DNA of 64,000 nucleotides from Symbiodinium kawagutii (lineage: Eukaryota > Sar > Dinophyceae > Suessiales > Symbiodiniaceae), in assembly GCA_009767595.1 (NCBI GenBank), contig VSDK01018759.1:62001-126000 (forward strand), given 5' to 3'. The notes under the pieces were generated by a model. It was not told the DNA's origin. It was given only the letters and a program-made list of their open reading frames with translations, and searched no databases. The position numbers were made by a program, and so were the translations under genes. Shown here one piece after another: positions 44,001 to 59,000 of the stretch. How positions within the stretch are numbered: position 1 is the first letter of the stretch; each line of letters starts with the position of its first letter.

Positions 44001-47000
44001 AGAGGCTGCGCCAACATTATCCTACATGGCTGTCTTAGGATAAAGTATGATAAAGTAAGAGCTGTTGGGATTATGTGGGGCATTTGATGGGTGGCAATGT
44101 GTGGCCAGCATGGCCATGAATTATTTTGGGGGTCTGGGACATGTCCAAACCCCCCAATTTACGTGCCTAAATATTCCTCTTCCCATTTTTCCCAACAGAA
44201 ATCCCACCGCAGATGGCCGCAGCATGGGTGAACACAGCCTGGACCCACGCCTCCTCATTCCCAAAAATTGAGGAAATGAAAAGACTATATGCAGAGGAGA
44301 GCTCTTGGAGATATAGACTTTTGAAGGGCCCCGGTCTCCAACACAGACCCAACATGAGCCATGCTGCGTGCCTAAAACAACCTTATTCCCCAACATAGAC
44401 CTGGGAAGGCTGAGGGGTAGGAGGGAGAAAGTCTATATCCAGAGGGGGAATCTTGGAGATATAGACTTTTGAAGCGCCCCAATCTCCAACACAATCCAAC
44501 ATAGGAGGCGAAAAGTCTGATTCAGAGGAGAACTCTTGGAGATATTCATTGTCAATTTCCCAACATGGACACCCAACACGAGTTCAACATATCCCAGCAT
44601 GCGCCTACCTTATCCCTAAAAAACCATTTGCCTCTTTTATCCGTAGAAAGCTCCCTCTCCCAACCCCCGTCATTCCTTAAGCTTTCTCAGCACAGGGATC
44701 ATCGGTGATCCACAAATTATTTTGGGGGCCTGGGACTAGTCCAAAACCCCCCAAATATCTCAAGCAGGGCAAGTTGTCGGCTATGCAAGGTTCAGGTACA
44801 CGACGAAGGCTGCGCCTAGTTTGCTTTGTTGGGATTATGTAATATTATGTGGGGCGATGGGTGGGGTTTGGCTGGGTATGAAAAGTGTAGGCCAGCATGG
44901 ATCCGCAAAGTATGAGAAATCTAGAACCCACACGACAATTTACAAACCCTGGCAACCTTGGCAACCTAATGAAAACTGAGGACAAACCCGCTGTTGGCAA
45001 AAGTCCTGCCTTTGAAGGCTTGCGTCGCTGCTTGCTGTGGAGTAGGTGGGCAGCGCCAATCGAATTTCCGATCGTTGTGGAGCCTTGCTGCTTCCCAACC
45101 GTTTTCAGGAGGCCGAAGAAATGTTCTATTGAGTCCTCCATTTGATCACATGGTTCAAACACTTCCTCCTCCGGAAAACTTGCCAGTCGTAGCACCATGT
45201 GTGCAAGAAAGGACCTGAGCATCAGTGAAGCAGGCTGCAACAGATTGCAACAGAACTAGAAAACATTGAAGTCTATCGTTGATAACGGAAACATATTGAA
45301 ACTGAAAAAATATTTATACAACATTTGTCCCTGCAACCCTGACATCGCTGACGGCAAAAAAATCATAAAAAATCAAAAAATATCAAAAACACACAAAAAC
45401 GATATAATGGCTAGCTGGATGGCACATGGCCTCCATGCGGTTCTATGGAACTGTTATGAAGTATTTTGAAATGCGCTAATTTGTTTTGATATGTTTTGAT
45501 TGTTTGTGTATGTTACAATGCAGGCAAACGTGTTGTGTTAGAATGCAAGGACAGGGTAACACGAGACCATGCAGGCACGCCACAGCGTGTTGAAAGTGGT
45601 AGCCTTTGGAAGGAAATCCAAATGCCACTCAGCTCCACGGGCATCCTGGGCCTCTTTCACACACAAGATCAACCAGTAGTAAGCACAGAATGTGTTCCTG
45701 AAGCCAGCACGTCGAACAATGAACAACAAGGAAAAACGCAACGAAAACCGAAAGGTTTCATATGGTTTCATTACATCATCAACTGGAAATGGCACACACA
45801 TGCACAATCATGCACACACAAAAAGAATCAAAAAGAATCAAAAAGAAAATAAAAAGAAACATAAACAGGAATGGACCGCAGATGACCGCAGCAGCAACCA
45901 AAACCATCAAAAACCAACAAAGGCCAATTGAGACCGATTGTGACCCTATCAAACCGATTCATACCGTATCAATCCGTATCATACCCTTTCCCATGTTTGA
46001 CAAGGATCATACCAATTTCCTGCACGGTCAACGCTTGGGACGCCAGCCAAGGAGAAAAGCTGAGAGCATTCAAGAACCTTGGTTCGCTTCGGAAAACGGC
46101 ACAAAAACACCAGTATACACCATTTTAAACCCATTCTCCCCAACAAAATACAATCAAGAAAACGATATCACATGACATCACGCAAAGCAGTAGATGGGTC
46201 TGAGCAAGAGATTGATTACTACAGCACACAAAACATCACAAAACGAAACATAACAAAACATAACAAAACCATACGCACGACGATTGCCAGATTTGGAAGA
46301 GAAGAAACTGCAGCAGCAAAACACCATGGTCTTCATAGGTTGGTTGCAGCAAGCTTCTCGGGTTGAGAAACCTCGCTGCTTCGCGATCCGAATGGACATC
46401 CTTGCCGCAAATACTCTGCCTAGGACAACCACCCAAGCTCAAAGGTGCCAGACCCACGTAGAAGTTGAAGATCCGCATCACTCTTTTGCTGCAACGAAGC
46501 GCTCTGGGAAACGCCTCTGGTATGATTTTGGAACTAACACGACCGTGGCATGATTTGGCATAGACAACCTTCGCCAACCTGCACACAGACTACATCATCA
46601 ATCTTTCCAATACATTACAATCACAATACTACAATTTACTACCATGGTCTATCATGGTCTACCATGCTCATCCATGCTCCAGTGATCTCAAAATCTCAAA
46701 TGCATCCTTGCTACCTTTTGCACGTGCTTGGGATCGTTTGACCCGAACACAGGCTGAGTTGATTTCCAAAGCACGGTGGCAAAAGGAAACATCAAAATCT
46801 TGGGCATCTTTTTCTCCACCGAGCAGTCCCTTAGCTGCAAAAATGCGCACACGTGATCATGCGCACGGACAACGACAGGCAAAGACAAGTAAACATAAAC
46901 ACATGTAACACCGCATATCGTGATTGTTAGTTTGGCATAGTTTGGCAATGTTTGATATGTTTGGCAGTGTTTCATTAATTGAACAAGGATCTTCCAAAAC

Positions 47001-50000
47001 TCCAAGTCAGCACACTCGTGCGGAGGAGTGCATCCCAGGAGGAAACGGTTCAGGGCCGCGAATGACCCATGATTGTCGTAGCTCACGCAAAGGGGCGGCA
47101 CCCCGTGGTTCCCAAGTAGGCCTTGGAAAATCGACAATTGGTGTGTTACATTAATCATCATTAATCAAACACCATTAAGCAGCATCAGTTCTTGGATGTT
47201 CTTGGCAGAAGAAACATGAAGAAAATAGAAGAACAATAAATAACAATAAAACTTCTAGACGAAAACAAACTATATGAAGACAATTGAAGACATGCCAGGA
47301 ATTGCCAGGAAAACGCAGCAACGTGTTTTGGAAAAAAACTTGAAAAATATGAACAAATGATTTTGTGGCCAAGAAACATTGTTGGGCAAGCTCCCCAACC
47401 TCTTGAAATTCCATTGCAGCGGTCGTCAGACGCTGACGTGGTACTTGTTGGATTTGGAACAAGTCTGTCCGCTTGTTGATCCCCTTCAGGCAAGAGCTCA
47501 CACAAACTGTGGCCAAAAATTCGTCCTCAAGATGGCCCTCTTGCCACTTCTCGTGCGACAATTTGGAATGTCCAGGGTGGATCCCGCCGACAACAACGCA
47601 CTCTTCATCCAGCCCGTATACCAAAGCATACGTTCGCGAGAAAACTACTTCATCACGCACAAGCATATAAGACTTGCGGCCTTCCAAATCCAAACAATCC
47701 AAGGCGGCCTTGGCAGCCCCACGCAACTGCTCGCCCTCCGAGATGAAGAAGGCAGGCAAGCCCTCTTCGACATAGCATACCTGCCGCATCAAGCCACATC
47801 ACGGGTGCTTTGAGCTCAGTCTCCAGGAAATGACTTGAGGACATTGGTACCCCGCCACCCTGGATCCGCAAATTATTTTGGGGGCCTGGGACTAGTCCAG
47901 AACCCCCAAATTGTGTCATGCATGGCAAGTTGTCGGCCATCATGTTTTGTTATCACATAGAAACAACCACAAAAACCAACCATCCAACCATCCCATTAAA
48001 CCATACTAAACCCACGATGCACCCATCATAATCCCAACATGTTCCCAACATCTGTGCTTAAAAAAGAAGGCTCAGGAACAACATGTTCCCAACATAAACC
48101 TAAATAAACCACGGCTGGGGGGGCACAAAGGCGGGGATAGGTAGACGATAGGAGGTGAAAAGCTCTTGGAGATATAGACTTCCTTATGGGTCACAAACCT
48201 CCAACACCAAATCCTTAGGAACAACCTTCCTGTGCCCAAGAGATCCTTTTACCCACCATTTATCATCTATTTATCATCTATTTGCCATCAACTTACCATC
48301 TGTTTATCATCCATTTACCATCTACTTTATCATCCATTTACCATCTGTTTATCATCCATTTACCATCTACTTTATCATCCATTTACCATCTACTTTATCA
48401 TCCATTTACCATCTGTTTATCATCCATTTACCATCTGTTTATCATCCATTTATCATTTTCGTTTTGTAAATGAACATCTGTAGGTCTATTTAATGTGTAT
48501 TTTCAGAACTCCACACTGCAACCTAGTAGGCCATGACCGCGCTGGAGCTCCACTGCGTCAAATTATTTCAGGGGCCTGGGACTAGTCCAGAACCCCCCAA
48601 ATATCATGGACCCAACATGAGTTCAACATGTCTCTTTTATCATCTTTTTTCCAGGTGTGGGCTCCAGAGGCTGCGGAGATCTCTTCACGGAGATGGGCCC
48701 AACATGTACCCACCATACGAACACCCTTCCTGTGCCTAAGACACCCCTTTTCCCAACATAACCCCACCATAACCCTAACATATTCCCAACATGGACCCAA
48801 CACATCCCATCATAAATGGGAGGAACATCCCATGTCATGTTCCTAAATCCCATCTCTTCCCAACATAACCCCACCATAACCCTAACATATTCCCAACATG
48901 GACCCAACACATCCCATCATAAATGGGAGGAACATCCCATGTCATGTTCCTAAATCCCATCTCTTCCCAACATAACCCCACCATAACCCTAACATATTCC
49001 CAACATGGACCCAACACATCCCATCATAAATGGGAGGAACATCCCATGTCATGTTCCTAAATCCCATCTCTTCCCAACATAACCCCACCATAACCCTAAC
49101 ATATTCCCAACATGGACCCAACACATCCCATCATAAATGGGAGGAACATCCCATGTCATGTTCCTAAATCCCATCTCTTCCCAACATAACCCCACCATAA
49201 CCCTAACATATTCCCAACATGGACCCAACACATCCCATCATAAATGGGAGGAACATCCCATGTCATGTTCCTAAATCCCATCTCTTCCCAACATAACCCC
49301 ACCATAACCCTAACATATTCCCAACATGGACCCAACACATCCCATCATAAATGGGAGGAACATCCCATGTCATGTTCCTAAATCCCATCTCTTCCCAACA
49401 TAACCCCACCATAACCCTAACATATTCCCAACATGGACCCAACACATCCCATCATAAATGGGAGGAACATCCCATGTCATGTTCCTAAATCCCATCTCTT
49501 CCCAACATAACCCCACCATAACCCTAACATATTCCCAACATGGACCCAACACATCCCATCATAAATGGGAGGAACATCCCATGTCATGTTCCTAAATCTC
49601 ATCTCTTCCCACTAAAACCCACCATAAATCCACGAGATCTTCGCAGCCAGGGTAACGAGGTCATGTTCCCCCTAAACCCACCACAAAAACCTTTCACCCC
49701 AAGAATGCAGCAACGTCGAGGACTCGCGGCCAAAGCCCACGAGGCGCCGCGTGGTCCAGGGAACCAACATGTTCCTAACATGTTCCAGACATCCCTTTTC
49801 CCAACATAAACGCATCGCCGCACAGAGCGTGGTTTCTCGGAGGTGGCCCTGTCTGCGAAGAGAAGACTAGGTAAGGGGAGCCGCTTCCTGGCGCAAGCGC
49901 TGGGCCGCCTCCTGACGCGGGCCCAACATAAACCCAATATGGGCCACGAGGAGGTCCTGCGCTTCGAGGTCTTGGGTGGAGAGATCTTGGCCTTGAACTT

Positions 50001-53000
50001 TTCCCAACATTTCCCCAACCTCTGTGCCTAACATGGGCCTTAGGCACGACATGTGCCCAACATAAACCGGAGACGCCGAGACGCTGAGCTCCAAGGCCAG
50101 GAGGGGGGAGTAGGTCCAGGACAAAGGTCAGGGAGCCAGGCCGTACTTCATCAGAGCGCGCAGGGGGGAAGAGGAGGGGAGGAGAAAGAGGAGAAAATTT
50201 TAGTATAGTTTATGTATCATTGTTATTTATGATCATTGATGTTTATCATTGTTATACTCATCAATTATGATCATGTATCTTAATAATCTTGATCAATATC
50301 ATGAACATAACCCATCATAACCCCAACATTTCCCCAACCTCTTGTTAACATGGACCCTACATAAACCCTAACATAAACCCAGTGAGCTCGAAGGTGAGGC
50401 CGTCCAAGGTCAGAAGGCCACATTTACCATCTACTTTATCATCCATTTACCATCTACTTTATCATCCATTTACCATCTACTTTATCATCCATTTACCATC
50501 TACTTTATCATCCATTTACCATCTGTTTATCATCCATTTACCATCTGTTTATCATCCATTTACCATCTACTTTATCATCCATTTACCATCTGTTTATCAT
50601 CCATTTACCATCTGTTTATCATCCATTTACCATCTGTTTATCATCCATTTATCATTTTCGTTTTGTAAATGAACATCTGTAGGTCTATTTAATGTGTATT
50701 TTCAGAACTCCACACTGCAACCTAGTAGGCCATGACCGCGCTGGAGCTCCACTGCGTCAAATTATTTCAGGGGCCTGGGACTAGTCCAGAACCCCCCAAA
50801 TATCATGGACCCAACATGAGTTCAACATGTCTCTTTTATCATCTTTTTTCCAGGTCGATCATCAAGTTTTTGTCTGCATCTGTTCAGCCCTGTAATGTTT
50901 TCTGAAGTTTTGAAAATGGAATTGTATGAAACATTATGGAACTCGCATAAATTATCATGAACCAATATGAACCATCATGAATCCACTGCCTTCCATATCC
51001 CTCCTATGTTCAGAATTGTCCAGCTACTGCCTGTCGCTGTGCAGCATTCCGCGCAATGCCGAATGCTTTCTGAATTGAAGGATTCTTTAGACCTGGGATA
51101 GCGATGGGCGTCCAATGCTGTCCAATGGTGTCCAATGGTATCCAAACGTGCCCGGCGGGGATGCGCATAAATAAATATGGATACAACTGAAATTAGGATA
51201 TGTGAAAATAGTAGAAAACAGAAAGGAAGGACAAGAAAGACCTCCTGATGAAAATTGCGACATATTGCCACCATATGCCACCATGCCACTCGAGCCTAAA
51301 AGAAAGCCCAACTCCTGTCAGGAACGGATAGGAACGGATATGACGAGATATGATGCGATGAGGCTTGTATTTCAAGAATTTTCAGGATACATTAGGAATG
51401 CCATAATGTATAGCAATGTGGCTGCCAAAAGGCATCATGAGCCCCACTAAACCGACTGGTTACTAATCTGTCCTAGTCATATTGCTGCAAAATGCCGCAA
51501 AGTCTTTGCGTAAAAAAGCCAACATAGTCCAACCATGTCCAACCAATGATCGGTGTTAATTACGCCTCCCTGTCTACACAAAAAGGGAAAAGAAAAGCAA
51601 CTTCCGCTGAAGTCTCCTGAAGCCCCGCTGGGTCTAGATCACTGGTACCAGTTCGAACACCTCCATGCTGAAGCTTGGAAGCTTTCTCAAGCAAACACGG
51701 AACCAGGGTGCGTGTGAGCTGGTCTGCTCTTAGGCCACCAGACGCAACCAAGTCCTGAGCATTGCGGTGCTCTGGGGGGCTTAGCAAATGTTTTACGATA
51801 TGCTCAGTTAATATTTTAGCATCAATCACCCCACAACTTCCCCACATGTGCTGGCAATCAAGCGCAATCATTAGATGTCATTGGCAAAATAATTTCTCAT
51901 TTGAACGCAGGTAGTCAAAATTAATTTTGGGGTTGTTGGGTGGCCACAAGGAGGAAAATTAAAAACACTTAAAACCGTCACATACACACTACCAAAAACA
52001 AAACACTAAGAAAATAATCTGAAAAAATCAAAAAAATACAATAAACACAGGTTTGTTTCTGTGACGCGGATTTCAAGATTTGTCAATCCACCGTTGGACA
52101 CGGCATCGACAAATTTCAAAACCTTTTCTCGGTGCTCCGGTCCTTAGACCGGCGGTCGGCAATGGTGAAAACGTGTTAAATGAAATAGCGGGTTGCTTGA
52201 TTTCCCCTATTGTCCCTCACTTCAAAATTCCTCGGCATCATTTCATCATTGTGACTAGGCCGCGCAAAACAAGATGAAATAGATCCGGATCTAGGGTCAT
52301 AGAATGTCATGCAAAAAAATCACTATTGTAATGGCAATTGGAGCAGTCTGGCAAAAGATGGAAAACATTTGCTGCCTGCCATCCCAAGAGCCAATTCCAA
52401 CAACGACACCTGGTGACAAATAATTGATCATGCGTTCCAGAAAGAGAGCCAAGCTGGGCCGCATGATCTTTCGAGGCACATTCTGGAAGAACAGCTTGGT
52501 ACGTGCTAGGGCAGTTGAAAATGCCATGGTAGCCAACCCCTGACCATGCAAATGGGGATACGTTTCCACCATACGATCAGCATGTTCCTGCTGTTCCGCA
52601 TCAGCCCCTCTCAGTGCCAAGTGCACCAACTTCACCCATTCATACTTTTCTGTCCAATTCATGATCATCTCCAAAAGCCTAAGCGCTTGAAAAGGTGACA
52701 ATGCGTCAATTTTGTCAAGAGGATCCAAGAGGTGCATAGAGACGCTGGAACTATGTTAGGGGTTTCAACAAAATTCACCGAAATTGATGGAATTATGTAA
52801 GGCCATGCGATGCCATGTTGGGCCGATAATGGTCATCTAAAAGTTGATCACTGAACATCGCAAACCAGTGCGCACCATGGCAACATATGAGACATATGGC
52901 AACATAATGCATGTCACGAAGCTTCTGCTTGTTCAGCAAGGATAGACACCTCTCGCAACAATCAAAGGGAGTGATCTTGTAGTACTTCTTCTCCCGATGG

Positions 53001-56000
53001 CAAGCCGCATGTCTTACCACCAGCTGTCCGGAATTGGTCATCACCTTGGCAAATCATAGCTATCCATAGCTGAGCAATGCTGAGCATATCTGAGCATCGC
53101 TGATCATAGTCAAATTTGCTACTACTACTTGGCATGGTCTAGATTTGGTCTACACCCACGATGGCCGAACAGATTCCAGTAGTCTCCAAATGTACCAACA
53201 AAGGCTGCAAATGGCAATCAAACGAAACCCGAAAACAAATCTAACAGACGGAATCTACGCCATCCCCTGTCCTTATGATAGCACACAATAGCATCCCAAA
53301 ATATCCCAAATCTGTCAAGTACTGTCAGGTTTTGAAAAAAACTCTTTACTTTAGAGAAGCAAGGGTCAAGCTCAATTGAGTCGAGAAGGTTGCTGGCCAC
53401 ACCAATACATCCAGACTCAAACCATTTTCCCAGGACATCTGCGTGCTGACCCAAAAGTGTGTCTGCCCCAGGCCCCTGGCTGATGGATACACCCTCACAT
53501 AGTTGCACCTCCTCACATCCTCTCCGGAGTGCCGCCTGGTGAACAGCTCCTTCCTCATGCGCTTTCCTGGGCTCAAGTTGGCCCAAGCAAGGGCTACGCC
53601 AAAATATTTCAAGGACATCAGAGTAGTTTAAACCCCCCAAATTAATTTTATTAAAGCAAGGACCTGCATCACAATGCCTGAAAATGCCTTCAATGTTTCT
53701 CGGCAAAGCACAGGAGCGAATGGATGGAAATGGATGAAACGCATTTGATAATACATGAACACATGCAAAATCAATCAAAATCATAGGAACAGATGGGAAC
53801 ATGTGGGAGAACAACGTGGAAAGCATGGGAAAACAATAAAACATCGCAAAATCAAGATAAAACAGTAAAGCGTCAGAGCTAAATTGTTCGTGTTCACTGG
53901 AAAATGCAGGAATGTATGGCAAACCGTACATTCCACCGGCCGTTTGGCCATCTCTGTCACGATGGCATCGGAGGTGAGCTTTTTGTGTTTGGGAAGGCGT
54001 TCAGTGGCTTCAGCTGTGGGCAAAAAACGGTACTGACCTGGCCTTTTCTGCTTCAAATACTCCATCAAATCGAAACCCTCACCACTTCTCCCTGCCTCTA
54101 GCTTGCTTGGTCGGCCAGCACGCGCACGTCTCTGGGGTGGCGAAGCTTTTTGCTGAACAACTTCAACAGGAACAATAGCAAGACATTGCTCATTGGGAAC
54201 GCCTTCTTCTACTGAGGAAACATGTGGCTGTGCCTCTGCGTGTACACGATCGATGTTGAATCGTTTGACTAGTTTCTGACACTCGCCGCAAGTTATGTCC
54301 CGTAGGCCCATCACTCCTTTGAGGAATTTACCCCAGTGTCCAGACTCAAGCTTACAGCCATGCTGGGCCTGGAAGTCTCGGTTGAAATCAAACTTCAAGC
54401 CTCTGAGAAGTTTCTTGGCTTTCTCTTCGATCTTCTTATCCTGTGTTCTTGACTGTCTATCAGTCATCATCTGGGCTGCTCCTTCCAGCACGGTATCCAC
54501 TTTCTTGGCTGCTTTGTGTGAACTGTTTGCCAGTTGATTCTCTTGGCTGTGGGGGCGCTTGACTCCAGCCTGCAATGCAAGAGGAGTTGGGTTCTCGGTT
54601 GCGCGCGCAGTTTCTTTGACATGGTTTGCTGCTGGCAGCGGCTCCTGCTTTGCTGGCGCAGGTTCGGGTTTTGTAGGCACAGGCTCGTGCTTTGGATTTA
54701 CCCGCTCTGCTTTTGCTTGCTGGATGTGTGTTTGCTCTGCGCTTGTTCCTTCTGTCTTTGCTCGCTTGTGGGGACGAATGTCTGTGCTCCCTTGGTTGTC
54801 ACTTGGTTTCGGTTCCAATGGGGTGAGTACACTGGAAATTGCCGTCAACCCACGGATACACAGTTCCTCCACTTCAGCTTCAGAAACTATATCATCATGG
54901 ATCCTGAGCTCCTTCAGGTTCAAAGAACTGTCTGCTTCTTTGAACTTTTTCAAGATGTATGCCAAGACCAACAGCAACCGATGCCCACAGTTCCAGGAAG
55001 TTGGTGAGGCTTCCAAAGGGACCAAAACCAACGGCTTCAAGCGCTTCCTTATTCACAAGTTTCAGAACAAAAACATATGATGAAACTGAGAAATTTGATC
55101 CAAAAGCAAACGAAACAAAAAAACAGGAGGCAACTCATCTAAGAATCTTCGCTTGCGCTTGATACACTTCTTTCTGCAAGAAGTCCCCCGCAAGGTAAGC
55201 AGCATCAAGGATTCCATCCGAAACATCATCCGTGGGATCAAAGAGCATTGGGACCCCTTCCCGCGGCTGCAAAGCAAAAAGTGCTTGCTGACCCTCGTGA
55301 TGCCTATCACGCACACGCCCGGAGCAGCCCGAAAACAAAAAAATATGGCAACAACATCAAATTAATTACGATGGCCCTGGAAAGACTTTATGAAGAAATT
55401 TGACAATTCAGCACATTCACGAAAGGTTCGCAAATTTTGGTATTTTTTGGCAGGTTTCAAATGGTTTCAAACAAAAAATGTAACGAAAATATTCTGCGCA
55501 TGTTGCAGTAAAGTGAAAATCAGCGCTGGCTCACCCCAACGTTGCCAAACATCACCTTCTTGGAGCCGTGCAGGATCAATCACCATCATGACTGATTGCC
55601 AACGGTTGCCGAAAAAGCAACGCCCCAAGCAAAATGCAGAATGAAGAAATTCTCCCAAGCCACCTCTCACACCTGAAAACAGCAAATCGCATTTCGAAAA
55701 CAAACCATGGGAAAAGCCAGCGCATGCCAGCATGACTTATCATGACATGGCTACTACCAAATGCTAGCAAGCCACCAAACACAAAATGCTTCTTGTCCCA
55801 AGCTTTCAAAATGTTCTTCTCCCAGGCTTCCACGGAATCAACCCAATCCTGGGCAAACAGCGTTGAAATCTAGGCTGAAGCGTTTGCAATCTTTGGGTTT
55901 TGTTTCTGGATTTTTGTTTTTCACGCTTAACCTATTGCGAACTCCTCTGCGCTACTCGGGGGATACCTGGCCTGGGGCTCGCAAACATTCAAGCCGCTGC

Positions 56001-59000
56001 TACGGAGAGCAATGAAAGCTAGAAGATGCTAGCAGCCTCACGCAGCCTCCGTCCTTGATCACCCTTGATCCCCTGAATTGCGGACACATGCGGCAAGTCA
56101 CATTTTCATATGGAAGACCTCCACGAACTTCCACGTACCGCAGCACAGGCCCCAAGGCAAACTCAGGCGGCAAGGATTTCAGGAATTTCAATGGGTCCTG
56201 GCCACGGGCAACGCATCTATTTGCATCTATGATAGTTTGCCTTCATCGTGCTGCCAAATCTCCACCACATTCCACCACTGCCACTGCTAGGTTTCCACTT
56301 TGCCGCCCTGACTTTTTTCAAGTGTTTATTTGACCTTTTCATACCTTTACACTGCTTATGCGCGCTCAGAGCAAATTTCTTGAAAAGAAAACAACTGCCA
56401 TGTTGGCCTATGACAAAATTAAAGCAGAAACAGCATATAGGGGCGCTGACACAATATATTAAATTATATTAATATTAAATGTTGGCCGATGACAATATTA
56501 ATAGAATAGGTACAACCGAAAATTTATTTTAGGGGCGCCCAACACCTGGATAAGGGTCAAATAATTTTCAACAGAAAAGAAGAAAAGAAAAACCTACAGG
56601 ATGATACAAAATGTAGGGCGACGAGGCCAATAGACATTTAGAACCCATTAATTTCCATCACATTCCCAAGCCAGTCCTCAGGAATAAGATCCAGCGCAAC
56701 GTCCCGGCTCAACTGGGCGAACTTCTGGAGATCTGCCTTCAAAAAGCCAAGAGCACTTTCACTAATACAGCCCTAAATGCACCTAATATGCAAACATCTT
56801 GCTGCCAAAATTATTTCAATGGTCTGCGACATGTCTCAAGCCATGAAAATAATTTCCCAATCGATTGCAACACCCACATACCTCCACCATATGCATCCAT
56901 ATACCCTCATCATCCCTGTCATCGATATTCATCGATTATCATCGTTTTTCCCGCGGTTTCCAGAGCGCTGAGATGCTCATTGGCTATGTCACACCGTATT
57001 CTCTCTATCTTGGAGATTTCTGGAGTGGCACGCAAGGAAGCGCTGGGAACATCTGGAACAACGGCTGCGCAGTGTTGCGCGTGTGGCTGTGCTGTGCAGT
57101 AGCCACAATTGCCAAAACAAAATGTCTGCAGTCTGCAACATCCAATTTAGCTGGCATGGCCAGGCCCTACCTCTCTGTAAACTTTGCTACCTCCGGCTAC
57201 AAGGAATGAAGCTGATTGTAGGCATGGACCCACAAGCTAAACAACGCCTGCGCGAATTCAGCCGTGTAAGCCGCACTTAGGCCCAAATCCTTTCCACCCT
57301 GCACTTTACCATTGCCAGATTTCGTGTAGTAGACACGCCGGACTTTTCGGCGGCTTTGCCTCGTCTCCTGGGTACCGGAAACTTCTTGCTGAAGAGGGAA
57401 TGATATGGGGATATATAGGGTTATATTGCTAAGATCCGCCACGAAAAATGCGTGGCCCGCAATTGCTCAATATTGCTCACGTATGTCCACATCAAACCAT
57501 AATACTCATATGTACTCATATTACAATAAACTCATTCACACCTCAGACTGCCATGTCAGCACTATAGACATGAAGCATTCCAAAGTTGGGTCGCTGTCGG
57601 GGGATGTCGGGGTTAACAAAAAACAAAATATGAACCTATTGCAGGCAAGCAGCCAGGCGCGCCAAAAACTTTTCACGATGGCTTTTGGTCATTTTGCGGG
57701 AGAGTGAAGACAAGCCAGGCAGCGTTCCCCATAAATGGGATGGTTTCAATAAATCGTGACCGAAGAAAGCGAACCTCAGACACTGTTCTTGTGAAGACCT
57801 TTGAAGATCTTTGAGGCCATGCATCCTCCGGATGAACAAAAATACAATATTCACATACATATATATACATATATGATACAGCGATGTTGAACAGCAAAAA
57901 CAAAAAATGGAAAAACATCGTGAAACAATGATAAGCACATCCGAAAAACCACGTGGTGATTCTGACGCACGCCAACAGTGCCCCCAAGCACACCAGCCAT
58001 TCAATCTTGAATAGCCACGAGGAAGTTGGCTGTTCAAGGACCAGCCAGAACTTACGGCCAGATTGGTGCAGCAACTGCAGAAACGTTGCAGTGTTTCGCG
58101 CAATGAGGTTGCTAATCCTCACTTTCAGCACGCTTTGATCTCCGAGGGGACCCAGAGCATGCCGACGATGCACGGATGAACTCCTTGTCACAGCATGTCA
58201 GTCTGGTAGATTCAGGATCTACAGTAAGTAGTGGGAAGCAGCAACTGAACACAACAATACAACTAGTGCCCAAGAAATTCCACAAACCATCAACGGTTTA
58301 AAAAAAAATTAAAAGACCCACCCATCAATGGGATATGTTCCACATTGTTCCACAACCGTCCAAGGAGACCAAATGCAAATCATTGCAAATCCATCTGATA
58401 TTGAATGAAATGGATACACGCGGACCAGGAACAAGAAGACGTTCAACCCGCAAGGGGGGCCGCCAATAATGGCAGCTCCTTCTCGCAAACGGAGGCCCAG
58501 TCCTTGGAGCAAAAGCCAATGAGAGCTCTTGGACATATAGACTTTCAATTTTCCTACACGGAGTCAACATATATCGAACATATCCCAGCATGCGCCTAAC
58601 ATATCTTTAAAATTCTTTAAAACGCCATGTACCTCTTTTACCCATAGAAAGCCCCCTCTCCCAACCCCCATCATTCCATAAGCTTTCTTAGCACGGGGAT
58701 CATCGGGGATCCACAAATTATTTTGGGGGCCTGGGACTGGTCCAGAACCCCTAAAATATCTCACGCAGGGCAAATTATCATGAGTTATCGGCTTTGCAAC
58801 ATATATGCACTTTTAAATTCAGAATAGAAACTTTAATAAGCACTTTTCAAGCTCTTGCACATATACTGTAGATTTTCAATGGGCCATGCCCTCCAACACA
58901 CATCTTTAGGCACATCCTGCATCCCAAACCCTGTATTCTATATGAACTTAACACATTGCCCTGAAACCTCCTTTGACCCCCTCATGTGCGGCAATGAGTG

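Noticed and set aside
44845..45010. Extension of the minus frame beyond AAAG|GCAGGA
   Set aside because: Open but loses protein-like character and runs into repeat sequence; a GC donor at 45,009 is preferred.
48232..48483. Plus-strand frames reading HLPSVYHPF repeatedly
   Set aside because: Translation of the CATTTACCATCT minisatellite.
48835..49552. Six identical 60-residue minus-strand frames
   Set aside because: They repeat every 107 bp because the DNA is a satellite; the period is not a multiple of three, so no continuous protein exists.
48751..49606. CRISPR array
   Set aside because: Repeats abut directly with no variable spacers, and the genome is eukaryotic.
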